Below are positions 28,192 to 35,237 of a DNA stretch of 64,000 nucleotides, one piece after another. A program made the position numbers and the translations under genes. A model generated the notes under the pieces. The model had not been told where the DNA came from. It was given only the letters and a program-made list of their open reading frames with translations, and did no database searches. Where the stretch lies: the NCBI GenBank assembly GCA_025782575.1, contig JALGYY010000017.1, forward strand, positions 237,892-301,891, written 5' to 3'. How positions within the stretch are numbered: position 1 is the stretch's first letter; each line of letters opens with the position of its first letter. The DNA is from a bacterium (GTDB lineage: Bacteria; Orphanbacterota; Orphanbacteria; Orphanbacterales; Orphanbacteraceae).

Positions 28192-28832
28192 ACGAGCAAA
28201 CGTCGAACGACGGCAGACGGGAACGGACAGCCGCCTATCTGGCGGGTGAACTCTCCAACGAGGAAAGGCGCCGATTCGAGGATAAAACACTGTCATCGGA
28301 TGATCTGGCCTCCGAGCTTTACTCGGAAATCAACCTGGTGGAATCTTTTCGAGAGATTGCCGGCGACGGAAAAAGATCGAGATCAGTGGGACGACCGACC
28401 ATTCCCCGACCCGTGCGATCGAAAAGACGGCTGGTTCATATCGCCGTTCCTGTTGCGGCCGCGATACTGGTGGCCGTCCTGCTCCCCCGACTGACCGGGG
28501 ATGGTGAAAGAGGCGAGGCGCCCGTATTCCGGGGCCATCGGAATCCGGGACAGCCGATCGCCCCCGCCGGGATCATCGAGAATCCACCCGATTCGTTTGT
28601 CTGGTTTGCCGACCCGAATGCCCATTCGTATCAATTCGAACTCTTCGATTCCAAGATGGGATTGCTCCACGAAGAGACCACGGTGGATACCATGCTCGTT
28701 CTGGGTGAGGGTTCCCCGAAAGTGGCCGAGCTGCGACAGGGAGTCTGGAGAGTTTCTAGCCTAGACGAAAATGGGGATCTGCTCACCCGGGGTGAAGCGA
28801 CACCGTTCCGCTATTCTCCCGCCGAGCCATGA
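28188..28832 (+). CDS. Putative anti-sigma factor, single-pass membrane protein
   Basis: This 214-residue protein has an N-terminal cytoplasmic part with RTAAYLAGELSNEERRRFEDK, resembling anti-sigma domains. A basic stretch follows, then one transmembrane helix (about residues 84-102) and a periplasmic domain of about 110 residues rich in beta-strand-like segments (DSFVWFADPNAHSYQFELFDS). The zinc anti-sigma motif HxxxCxxC is absent. The role is inferred from its position directly after the sigma gene (four-base overlap) and the topology. It overlaps queE by four bases at its end. Confidence 0.7.
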   Translation: MNEQTSNDGRRERTAAYLAGELSNEERRRFEDKTLSSDDLASELYSEINLVESFREIAGDGKRSRSVGRPTIPRPVRSKRRLVHIAVPVAAAILVAVLLPRLTGDGERGEAPVFRGHRNPGQPIAPAGIIENPPDSFVWFADPNAHSYQFELFDSKMGLLHEETTVDTMLVLGEGSPKVAELRQGVWRVSSLDENGDLLTRGEATPFRYSPAEP

Positions 28833-29623
28833 CGGGGGCGGGAAGTGAAAGAACAGCCCCGCTTGTCGAGGTCTTCCGCTCCTATCAGGGGGAGGGGATC
28901 CACGTCGGCAGGCGACAGATTTTCGTCCGCTTTTTCGGGTGCCACAGAAACTGTGTCTACTGTGATACGCCGGAATCGGTGACAGCCCGGAACCCCCAAG
29001 GTGCGCCGGCCAGTTGCCGAGTGGAAAACCAGCCCGGATCGAACCAGTTTCAGGAGATTCCCAATCCGGTCCGGATGGAGAGACTCCTCTCCGTCATCGA
29101 TGAGCTCCAGATAGTTGAGACCGCCCCGTGTGAAATAGCTCTCACCGGAGGGGAACCTCTTCTGCACGTGCCATTTCTAGAAACTCTGCTTCCGGAATTC
29201 CGATGTCGTGGCTGGCGTTCTTATCTCGAGACGACGGGCGACCTCCCCGGCCGGATCCAACCGCTGATTTCCAATCTGGATGTGGTCGCCGCCGACCTTA
29301 AACTGCCGAGTGCTACAGGAGAACGGGAGCGGTGGGAGAAACACGCCGCGTTCTTCCGAGAGTGCCGGGAGGGGAACGTTTCGTTCTTTGTCAAAGTTGT
29401 AGTAAGCAGTCGAACAAGCAACGAGGAGATCAGACACGCAGCTGCCGTCATCGCCGATGTTTCGCCGACGGTCCCGCTGGTTCTCCAGCCTCTGACGGCG
29501 GCTCCCGGAGCCGGATCTTCTCCAGCTCCCGCGCAACTGATCGCCTGGCTCGACCAGGCCTCACGCGTTCTCACCGATGTACGCATCATCCCGCAATGTC
29601 ATGCCGCAACCGGCAATCGCTAG
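28829..29623 (+). CDS. queE: 7-carboxy-7-deazaguanine synthase (QueE-like radical SAM)
   Basis: This 264-residue radical SAM enzyme has the QueE-type N-terminus VEVFRSYQGEGIHVGRRQIFVRFFGCHRNCVYCDTPE, with cluster cysteines Cys38, Cys42 and Cys45 (C-x3-C-x2-C). It also has ALTGGEPLLH and YLETTGDLP. QueE makes carboxydeazaguanine in the path to queuosine or other deazapurines. An insert follows the Cys loop (about residues 48-75), longer than in many QueE proteins. No other queuosine genes are in the window. The start overlaps the anti-sigma stop by four bases (ATGA). Confidence 0.88.
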   Translation: MTGAGSERTAPLVEVFRSYQGEGIHVGRRQIFVRFFGCHRNCVYCDTPESVTARNPQGAPASCRVENQPGSNQFQEIPNPVRMERLLSVIDELQIVETAPCEIALTGGEPLLHVPFLETLLPEFRCRGWRSYLETTGDLPGRIQPLISNLDVVAADLKLPSATGERERWEKHAAFFRECREGNVSFFVKVVVSSRTSNEEIRHAAAVIADVSPTVPLVLQPLTAAPGAGSSPAPAQLIAWLDQASRVLTDVRIIPQCHAATGNR

Positions 29624-29707
29624 CCCGGACTTCTCACCAGCATTCTGCTGCGGCCTCGAATAGCAGGCTGGCAGACAGGCGTGCTTAGTGATACGCTCCA
29701 CTTCGTC

Positions 29708-30376
29708 ATGTTGAATCGAATTCAAAGCACAATAGATTTCCGGCTTCGCACGTACGCCATGGCTGCGATTTTGTCTGCCATGCTATTGACGCTCCACACA
29801 GGCTGCGGGAACGGCGGAGGCCGGACAGACCCCGATACCGGCGGATCGGGCAGACCCACGGCGGAATCGTTGACACTTCAAGGCTGGATTCGATATGAGG
29901 AGGGCGCATTTGAAGAAGGTCAGTCCCTCTTCGAAAAGGCGATTGAACAGGATGACGGCTACGGCGACGCTCACAATGGAGCGGGATGGTCCCAGCTTCG
30001 AATCGGATCCCTGGCATCGGCCGTTCAATCGTTTCATGACGCAAGTGATGCCGGTATGAAGACGGCCGATCCCCCGGCAGGACGGGCCGTGGCGCTCCGG
30101 GACATCGAGCCGGTTGACTGGCAGGCGACGTTCGATGCGGCAACGATCGCGCTCAACCGCGATCGCCGGTATGTGTTCAGCCATGACACTCTGTTCAACT
30201 GGCGTGGTCTCCGTCTGATTCTCGCCCATTCCGCTTTCGGGCTCGCCCAGTATGATCTCGCAAATGCGCAGGTCGACTCACTGGGCGGTAACATACAGAA
30301 TCCCTTCGAAGATGACTTCACACGGAATCTCCTTGCCGAGCTGGAGCGATTAGGCACGTCGATCAGGAGCCGATAG
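29708..30376 (+). CDS. TPR-containing lipoprotein
   Basis: This protein has about 222 residues and a lipoprotein signal (AMAAILSAMLLTLHTGC, lipobox LHTGC). Then come a Gly/Asp-rich spacer and two or more TPR-like helical hairpins (LTLQGWIRYEEGAFEEGQSLFEKAIEQD; AHNGAGWSQLRIGSLASAVQSFHDA). It is probably anchored in the outer or inner membrane facing the periplasm. Function unknown. No clear ribosome-binding site marks the start; the ATG at 29759 is the alternative. Confidence 0.7.
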   Translation: MLNRIQSTIDFRLRTYAMAAILSAMLLTLHTGCGNGGGRTDPDTGGSGRPTAESLTLQGWIRYEEGAFEEGQSLFEKAIEQDDGYGDAHNGAGWSQLRIGSLASAVQSFHDASDAGMKTADPPAGRAVALRDIEPVDWQATFDAATIALNRDRRYVFSHDTLFNWRGLRLILAHSAFGLAQYDLANAQVDSLGGNIQNPFEDDFTRNLLAELERLGTSIRSR

Positions 30377-30395
30377 AGTTTTTTGGTCCTTTGTG

Positions 30396-30425
30396 TTGAC
30401 ACGCGCCGCTATCCTGAACTATACT
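30396..30425 (+). promoter_or_regulatory. Strong sigma70-type promoter of the sulfur-reduction operon
   Basis: A consensus -35 TTGACA (30396-30401) and -10 TATACT (30420-30425) are separated by 18 bases. Transcription should start near 30432, only about three bases before the leader-peptide ATG. Confidence 0.88.
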
Positions 30426-30434
30426 CAAGACATC

Positions 30435-30497
30435 ATGAATCTCAGCCATACCATCTGTTGTTGTTGTCTTTGTCTCCGTCCCGGGGAAAAGGGGTAG
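30435..30497 (+). CDS. Cysteine-rich leader peptide of a transcription attenuator
   Basis: This is a 20-codon open frame reading MNLSHTICCCCLCLRPGEKG and ending in TAG. It has four consecutive TGT cysteine codons at 30456-30467 and a fifth at 30471-30473. It starts about three bases after the predicted transcription start, so it is almost leaderless, and it has no ribosome-binding site. It lies upstream of genes for sulfite and sulfate reduction, whose end product feeds cysteine. This is the layout of amino-acid attenuation: scarce Cys-tRNA stalls the ribosome at the Cys run. The frame and codons are seen directly; translation is inferred. Confidence 0.85.
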   Translation: MNLSHTICCCCLCLRPGEKG

Positions 30498-30546
30498 GCT
30501 GCATCTGATTCATTGACTTATTTACTTTTTTCAGAGATCAGCCCAC
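30494..30546 (+). promoter_or_regulatory. Antiterminator helix of the cysteine attenuator
   Basis: GGCTG (30497-30501) and TCTGA (30504-30508) can pair with CAGCC (30539-30543) and TCAGA (30531-30535), giving two five-base helices around a small internal loop. Two more pairs are possible beyond an A/C mismatch, out to base 30546. The 5' arm overlaps the leader stop codon, so a ribosome that finishes the leader covers it, whereas one stalled on the Cys codons leaves it free. The 3' arm shares bases 30543-30546 with the terminator stem, making the two folds exclusive. Confidence 0.72.
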
Positions 30547-30571
30547 TGCCGGCCCGGCGGTGGCTTTTTTT
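30543..30571 (+). terminator. Intrinsic terminator (attenuator) before the siroheme gene
   Basis: CCACTGCC (30543-30550) pairs with GGCGGTGG (30556-30563), with one G-T wobble and a five-base loop extendable by G-C pairs. Seven T residues follow at 30565-30571. It sits between the leader peptide and the first structural gene. Confidence 0.85.
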
Positions 30572-30590
30572 GTTTTGGGGGATGATCCTG

Positions 30591-31274
30591 ATGGGCGAGA
30601 GCCAAGTTAACGGACCGGCAACTGCGCTGCCGCTTCCCATCTTTCTTATTCTGGAGGGGCGAAGGGTGCTGCTTGTGGGGCATGACCTTGAGGCCGCGGA
30701 AAAAGCCCGTCTGCTGCAGGAATCCGGCGCGATCCTGACCATTGTAACGGGAGACAGGAGAGATCGGCCCGAGGCTCTGCTGAAAGGATTACCGGCCGAT
30801 CATGTAGTTGACATAAAAAACAGACCGTTCCGCGCACAGGATGTGAATGGAATGGACCTTGTCATCGCCACTCCATCGATCGGGAATGTGCAGTCCGAAG
30901 TTGCGGATGCTTCCAGACGCGCCGGCGTCATCTGCAACACAATGGATCGACCCGAATCATGTGACTTCTTCTTTCCCGCGGTACACAGGAGCGGCGAATT
31001 ACAGATCGCCGTTTCCACAAACGGACAGTTTCCCCTGCTCGCCGCCCGTCTCAGGGATCGGCTGGGCAGCACTCTCTCGAGACGTGCCGGTGAGGCATTG
31101 ACCTTACTGGGAGCAGCCCGGCGGAAAATGAGGCAGAGTCGTCTCCGTTCTGTCCGGGGCAATACCCGCTCGCTCGCGACCCTGCTTTCGAACGAAGTTC
31201 TTGAAGCTTTCCAAACGGGAGACATTCCCATACTCAAGAAAAGGATCAGAGAATGGCTCTCCTCGGCACATTGA
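30591..31274 (+). CDS. Siroheme synthase N-domain: precorrin-2 dehydrogenase / ferrochelatase
   Basis: This 227-residue protein matches the Met8p/CysG N-terminal module. A Rossmann fold (LPIFLILEGRRVLLVGHDLEAAEKARLL) is followed by the conserved CNTMDRPESCDFFFPAVHRSGELQIAVSTNGQFPLLAARLRDRL. It oxidises precorrin-2 and inserts iron to make siroheme, the cofactor of the sulfite reductase encoded two genes on. I start at the ATG at 30591, eight bases after GGGGGA. The open frame extends up through the terminator and is not coding there. It overlaps the next gene by 22 bases. Confidence 0.93.
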   Translation: MGESQVNGPATALPLPIFLILEGRRVLLVGHDLEAAEKARLLQESGAILTIVTGDRRDRPEALLKGLPADHVVDIKNRPFRAQDVNGMDLVIATPSIGNVQSEVADASRRAGVICNTMDRPESCDFFFPAVHRSGELQIAVSTNGQFPLLAARLRDRLGSTLSRRAGEALTLLGAARRKMRQSRLRSVRGNTRSLATLLSNEVLEAFQTGDIPILKKRIREWLSSAH

Positions 31275-32098
31275 CTGAAAATCGACATATTCGCCCGGTA
31301 CCGGACAGTAGAGGCTCAGGGTCGGGCGGCTCCGTGTTCCTTCTCGGCGCCGGTCCGGGCGATCCTTCTTTACTCACGATTCGGGGAGCGAAGATTCTCG
31401 CCCGTTCCGAAATCGTGTTCTACGACGCGCTGATCCCACCTTCGTTCCTGGCGGTCATCCCTGAAAGCGCCCGGTTGATCCCGGTCGGGCGCCGGAAGGG
31501 ACATGTTCTTCTCGGACAGTCCGAGTTGCACCGCCGTCTCGTCCGTGCTTCGAGATCCTACCGGACAGTGGTCAGGCTGAAAGGGGGGGATCCGACATTC
31601 TTCGGGCGAGTCGGTGAAGAGGTGCAGGCTCTTCAGGAAGCTGGTGTAGCGGTACAGATCATCCCTGGTGTGACGGCAGCGTCTGCCGCAGCATCACTTC
31701 TCGGTGTTTCACTCACCGAGAGAGGCCTCTCATCATCCTGTGTGTTTATTACCGCCCACGGTTCTACGATCGATGGCAGTGGAAGATGGAACAGAGCCGA
31801 AGTCATTCGGGCATCGCAGGGGGCCGACACGATTGCGATCTATATGGGCGCCACGATCGCGTCGAAAGTCGGCGAGGCGCTGATCGAATCGGGCCGAAGC
31901 GAAAGAGATCCGGCGGCGATCGTCGCCAAGGCGTTCATGGCGGGAGAATCATGGCGGGTTCTGTCGCTTCGCGAACTTGCCATGAAAGGAATTGAGGAAT
32001 CGATCACCCGGCCCGCCCTCTTGCTTTCAGGGCCGACTCTCGGGCGGCTCATTCCCCATTACGCAGAGGAATGCTGCGAGGAAGGATCAGTCGCATGA
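31253..32098 (+). CDS. cobA: Uroporphyrinogen-III C-methyltransferase (SUMT)
   Basis: This is a 281-residue SAM-dependent methyltransferase. Family motifs are VFLLGAGPGDPSLLTIRGAKIL, YDALIPPSFL, VRLKGGDPTFFGRVGEE, IIPGVTAASAAASLLGVSLTERG and TIAIYMGA. It makes precorrin-2 from uroporphyrinogen III for the siroheme enzyme encoded just upstream; CysG is thus split into two proteins here. About 28 extra residues precede the fold. AAGGAT lies before the ATG, inside the end of the upstream gene. Confidence 0.96.
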   Translation: MALLGTLTENRHIRPVPDSRGSGSGGSVFLLGAGPGDPSLLTIRGAKILARSEIVFYDALIPPSFLAVIPESARLIPVGRRKGHVLLGQSELHRRLVRASRSYRTVVRLKGGDPTFFGRVGEEVQALQEAGVAVQIIPGVTAASAAASLLGVSLTERGLSSSCVFITAHGSTIDGSGRWNRAEVIRASQGADTIAIYMGATIASKVGEALIESGRSERDPAAIVAKAFMAGESWRVLSLRELAMKGIEESITRPALLLSGPTLGRLIPHYAEECCEEGSVA

Positions 32099-34383
32099 GC
32101 GATTCCGATCGATTCGGGGACAATCTCAAGGTCTGGCAGGGGGAATCGCCTCATCAGGACGAACTCGATATCATGCGGCGCCAGATCGGGCGTGCCGAAG
32201 AGGGGACTTTGGCGCCTGAAAAATTCAAAGCCTATCGTCTGACCCGGGGGACTTACGGCCAGCGCCAGGCCGGCGTGCAGATGATCCGTGTCCGTATACC
32301 GAACGGCATCCTGAATTCGGATCAGCTTCTGGCCTTCGCAGAGATTGCCGAGAACCATGGCCATGGCATCGCTCACGTCACCACCCGCCAGGACGTCCAG
32401 TATCATCATATACCGCTCGATGAGGTGCCGCGCGTACTCGAGATCCTGGCTGGTGCCGGCCTTCACACGCGAGAGGCCTGCGGCAATTCCGTCCGCAACA
32501 TCACCTGCTGCCCGTACTCGGGAGTCTGCCCGGGCGAACCTTTTCCCGTAACTCTCTACGCTCAGGCAGTCGCTCGATTTCTGCTCCGCCATCCGGCTGC
32601 GCAGCTCATGGGCAGAAAATTCAAGATCGCATTTTCGGGTTGTGATGATGACTGTGCGTCAGGAGCGATTCATGACATCGGCGCGATCGCACAGGTACGC
32701 CGCCATGGGAATCAGGAAGAGCGCGGATTCCGCATGCTCGTAGGAGGCGGCCTTGGCGCCACACCCTACATTGCTGAAGTGCTGGACGAGTTTCTTCCTG
32801 CCGAAGAGCTTCTTTCATCGTGCGACGCCATCGTCCGTCTCTTCGCGAACCACGGAGAGCGGCGTGTCCGCGCTCGTGCAAGGCTCAAGTTCCTGGTGGC
32901 ACGTCTCGGGATCACTGAGTTTCAGAGACTCTACCATGAGGAACGTGAGCGAATTCGAGATGCAAACGGAGCGTCACACATCATTGAAGATTACTTGACC
33001 CCTGAGGAGCAACGCGACCTGGCCGTCAGCCGGGAGAAACTGACTGTCCGTGTCGAGGAGGTCGAGGAACTACGTGCAGGACCTGACTACGGTGTAGCAT
33101 CCGGCTTTAACGATTGGGTCCGCCGGAATACCCGGCATGAGAAGCGCGGGAACTATCGATCGGTCACGGTGGCACTCCCTCTCGGAGATATTGACGGTAC
33201 CGGTCTCCGATGTCTCGCCCGGATTCTGGATCGATTCGGGTCCGGGGAAATGCGTACGACTATCAGACAGAACCTGGTGATCCACTCGGTAAAAGAGGAC
33301 GACCTGAAAGATGCTCATGCCGCACTTCAAGCCGCGGGGCTCGCCGATCCGGTCGCAGGAACGGCAACCGATATTGTTTCCTGTCCGGGAACAGATACAT
33401 GCGGAATCGGAATTACATCTTCACGGGGACTTGCGGTGGCGATCGAGAAGGAGTTGGGTAACTCGGGGATCCCGGCCGCTTTGTTATCGGGGATTTCGAT
33501 CAATCTCTCCGGCTGCCCGAACGGTTGCAGCCAGCACCATGTTGCAGGGATCGGGCTTCACGGTGTCGCCCGCAAAGTAAACGGAGTCCCTGCGCCTTAC
33601 TATCAGCTTCATCTGGGCGGAGAAATCAGATCCGAAAACAGCCTAGCCGCCAAAGGGACGATCCGTATTCCCGCCTCCCATACGCCGCAGGCGATCCGGA
33701 TTCTCATTGAACGTTATCTGGAGGAACGAACACGACATGAGCCTCTCCCCCACTGGCTCAGACAGCTCGATCTGAAACGCGTAGAAGAATGGCTCGGTGA
33801 TCTTCTCGAACCTGAGTCACTGAATCCGGAGCTCAGTGCCTTTGTTGACTGGAATCGAACAGAGCCGTTCAGCACGGCGGCGATCGGGCAGGGAGAGTGC
33901 GCGGGTGCCGGTGTCGACCTCGGTCCCGACCTGTTTGAGGATAGTGCTGCAGGACTGAGAGAGGCAAGGTTCTACGTTCAGCATGGCCAATGGGTCGATG
34001 CGCTCGCAGAGGCGCGACGAGCTCTGATCGCGGCCGGCCGGATTACACTCGAGCAAGGGGCCGGGAAGCGTTGCAGTACGGACTGGGAGGTGATCTGCGA
34101 GTTTCGGGCGAGGCTGATCGATCGCGGACATGCATCGGATGGGTGGAACGATCTCCTCGCCGAAGGTGACGAACTCCTGTGTGACAAAGATGTGCCGGCC
34201 GACCGTCTCGAATCATGGCTCGGAGGGATCGATCGATTTCTCGAAGAGGCGCGGAAACTTCAGAAGAACTTGCAGGTGGCGAAAAATGTCCCGGGGGCAC
34301 CGGGTCTTCCCGGTCTGTTTCCCCGTGCACTGGCAGGCCGATCGGTCGGCAGCAGCCGTTCTCTCAGAAAGCGGGATAGCTGA
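32095..34383 (+). CDS. Ferredoxin-type assimilatory sulfite (or nitrite) reductase with C-terminal extension
   Basis: This is a 762-residue siroheme [4Fe-4S] reductase with two fused half-domains. Coupled-cluster cysteines are Cys430 and Cys436 (CPGTDTC) and Cys474 and Cys478 (CPNGC). The N-half has HVTTRQDVQYHHI and RNITCCPYSGVCPGE. The C-terminal extension, roughly residues 590-762, is helical (EARFYVQHGQWVDALAEARRAL), HEPN-like, and not needed for catalysis in the family. No flavoprotein subunit is encoded, so ferredoxin is the likely donor. Sulfite is favoured over nitrite because cysH and a Cys attenuator share the operon. The start ATG overlaps the cobA stop (ATGA). Confidence 0.92.
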   Translation: MSDSDRFGDNLKVWQGESPHQDELDIMRRQIGRAEEGTLAPEKFKAYRLTRGTYGQRQAGVQMIRVRIPNGILNSDQLLAFAEIAENHGHGIAHVTTRQDVQYHHIPLDEVPRVLEILAGAGLHTREACGNSVRNITCCPYSGVCPGEPFPVTLYAQAVARFLLRHPAAQLMGRKFKIAFSGCDDDCASGAIHDIGAIAQVRRHGNQEERGFRMLVGGGLGATPYIAEVLDEFLPAEELLSSCDAIVRLFANHGERRVRARARLKFLVARLGITEFQRLYHEERERIRDANGASHIIEDYLTPEEQRDLAVSREKLTVRVEEVEELRAGPDYGVASGFNDWVRRNTRHEKRGNYRSVTVALPLGDIDGTGLRCLARILDRFGSGEMRTTIRQNLVIHSVKEDDLKDAHAALQAAGLADPVAGTATDIVSCPGTDTCGIGITSSRGLAVAIEKELGNSGIPAALLSGISINLSGCPNGCSQHHVAGIGLHGVARKVNGVPAPYYQLHLGGEIRSENSLAAKGTIRIPASHTPQAIRILIERYLEERTRHEPLPHWLRQLDLKRVEEWLGDLLEPESLNPELSAFVDWNRTEPFSTAAIGQGECAGAGVDLGPDLFEDSAAGLREARFYVQHGQWVDALAEARRALIAAGRITLEQGAGKRCSTDWEVICEFRARLIDRGHASDGWNDLLAEGDELLCDKDVPADRLESWLGGIDRFLEEARKLQKNLQVAKNVPGAPGLPGLFPRALAGRSVGSSRSLRKRDS

Positions 34384-35126
34384 TGTCCCGCGCCCCGGCA
34401 TCGCAGCCCGAATTGTCTGCAGTCGATTCCTCCCCGCTTGATGAGTTTGAGCAGGCGACTCCCGGGCAGGCACTTCGCCTCGCTCTTAGACGCTTCGGTA
34501 ATCGTGCGGCGCTGGTCACCGCATTCGGCGCCGAAGGAATGGTTCTGATCGACCTGGCCGCCCGGTTCGCTCCCGGCCTGCGATTGATCACGATCGACAC
34601 GGGCCGACTGCCTGAATCAACTTATGTATTGATGGAGGAGACACGGCGTCGGTACGGAGTCAGTATCGAACTCTACTTTCCCGAGACCCGTGCCGTGGAG
34701 GAACTCTCCCTTCGACACGGACTCTATTCGTTTCGGAATTCGATCGAGGCAAGGCGGGAATGTTGCAACTTGAGAAAAGTTGAGCCACTCCGGAGAGCGC
34801 TCGCCACGGTGGATTGCTGGATTACCGGGCTCCGGCGAGATCAATCGGTTTCTCGCCATGATATCTCCCGCGCCGAAGTTGACGAAACGCACGGGAATAT
34901 CATCAAGCTGAACCCGCTTGCGGAATGGTCCGATCGCGAAGTGTGGGCGGAGATCAGGAAGAACGGCACCCCCTACAACCCGCTGCATGATCAGGGGTAC
35001 CCGTCTATCGGCTGCGCCCCCTGCACACGCCCCGTCCGGGCGGGCGAAGGCCCCCGATCCGGGCGGTGGTGGTGGGAGACCGCGGGCAGCAGAGAGTGCG
35101 GGCTTCATCTACATCCGTCGCAATAG
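34383..35126 (+). CDS. cysH: CysH: adenylylsulfate-type (Fe-S) phosphosulfate reductase
   Basis: This 247-residue enzyme reduces activated sulfate to sulfite. LVTAFGAEGMVLIDLAAR and LITIDTGRLPESTY form the PP-loop-like nucleotide site. Cys127-Cys128 (RECCNLRK) and Cys211/Cys214 (GCAPC) are the CC...CxxC set that binds a [4Fe-4S] cluster in reductases preferring APS. The tail ends in ECGLH, carrying the catalytic cysteine. It closes the operon, with a TGATG overlap to the sulfite reductase. Sulfate adenylyltransferase is not in the window and must be elsewhere. Confidence 0.95.
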   Translation: MSRAPASQPELSAVDSSPLDEFEQATPGQALRLALRRFGNRAALVTAFGAEGMVLIDLAARFAPGLRLITIDTGRLPESTYVLMEETRRRYGVSIELYFPETRAVEELSLRHGLYSFRNSIEARRECCNLRKVEPLRRALATVDCWITGLRRDQSVSRHDISRAEVDETHGNIIKLNPLAEWSDREVWAEIRKNGTPYNPLHDQGYPSIGCAPCTRPVRAGEGPRSGRWWWETAGSRECGLHLHPSQ

Positions 35127-35144
35127 GGTTTCTTTCTCCCCATC

Positions 35145-35173
35145 TTGTCGCACCGGGATTGAACCGGTATAAT
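35145..35173 (+). promoter_or_regulatory. sigma70-type promoter of the VCBS-repeat protein gene
   Basis: TTGTCG (35145-35150), 17 bases, then a perfect TATAAT (35168-35173). It lies 65 bases before the start codon of the next gene. Confidence 0.75.
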
Positions 35174-35237
35174 CTCCCAAAATTACTTCCTCATTTCCGG
35201 CTCTGCCATCCCCCGTATCAGAGAAGGGCACTTTCAT

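Noticed and set aside
30513-30590. N-terminal extension of the siroheme synthase frame through the attenuator
   Set aside because: The extension crosses the terminator stem and T-run, its residues do not match the family, and a good ribosome-binding site marks the ATG at 30591.
35150-35170. Sequence resembling a tRNA T-arm (ACCGGGATTGAACCGGT)
   Set aside because: No acceptor, D or anticodon arms can be drawn around it, and it lies in the spacer of a good promoter.
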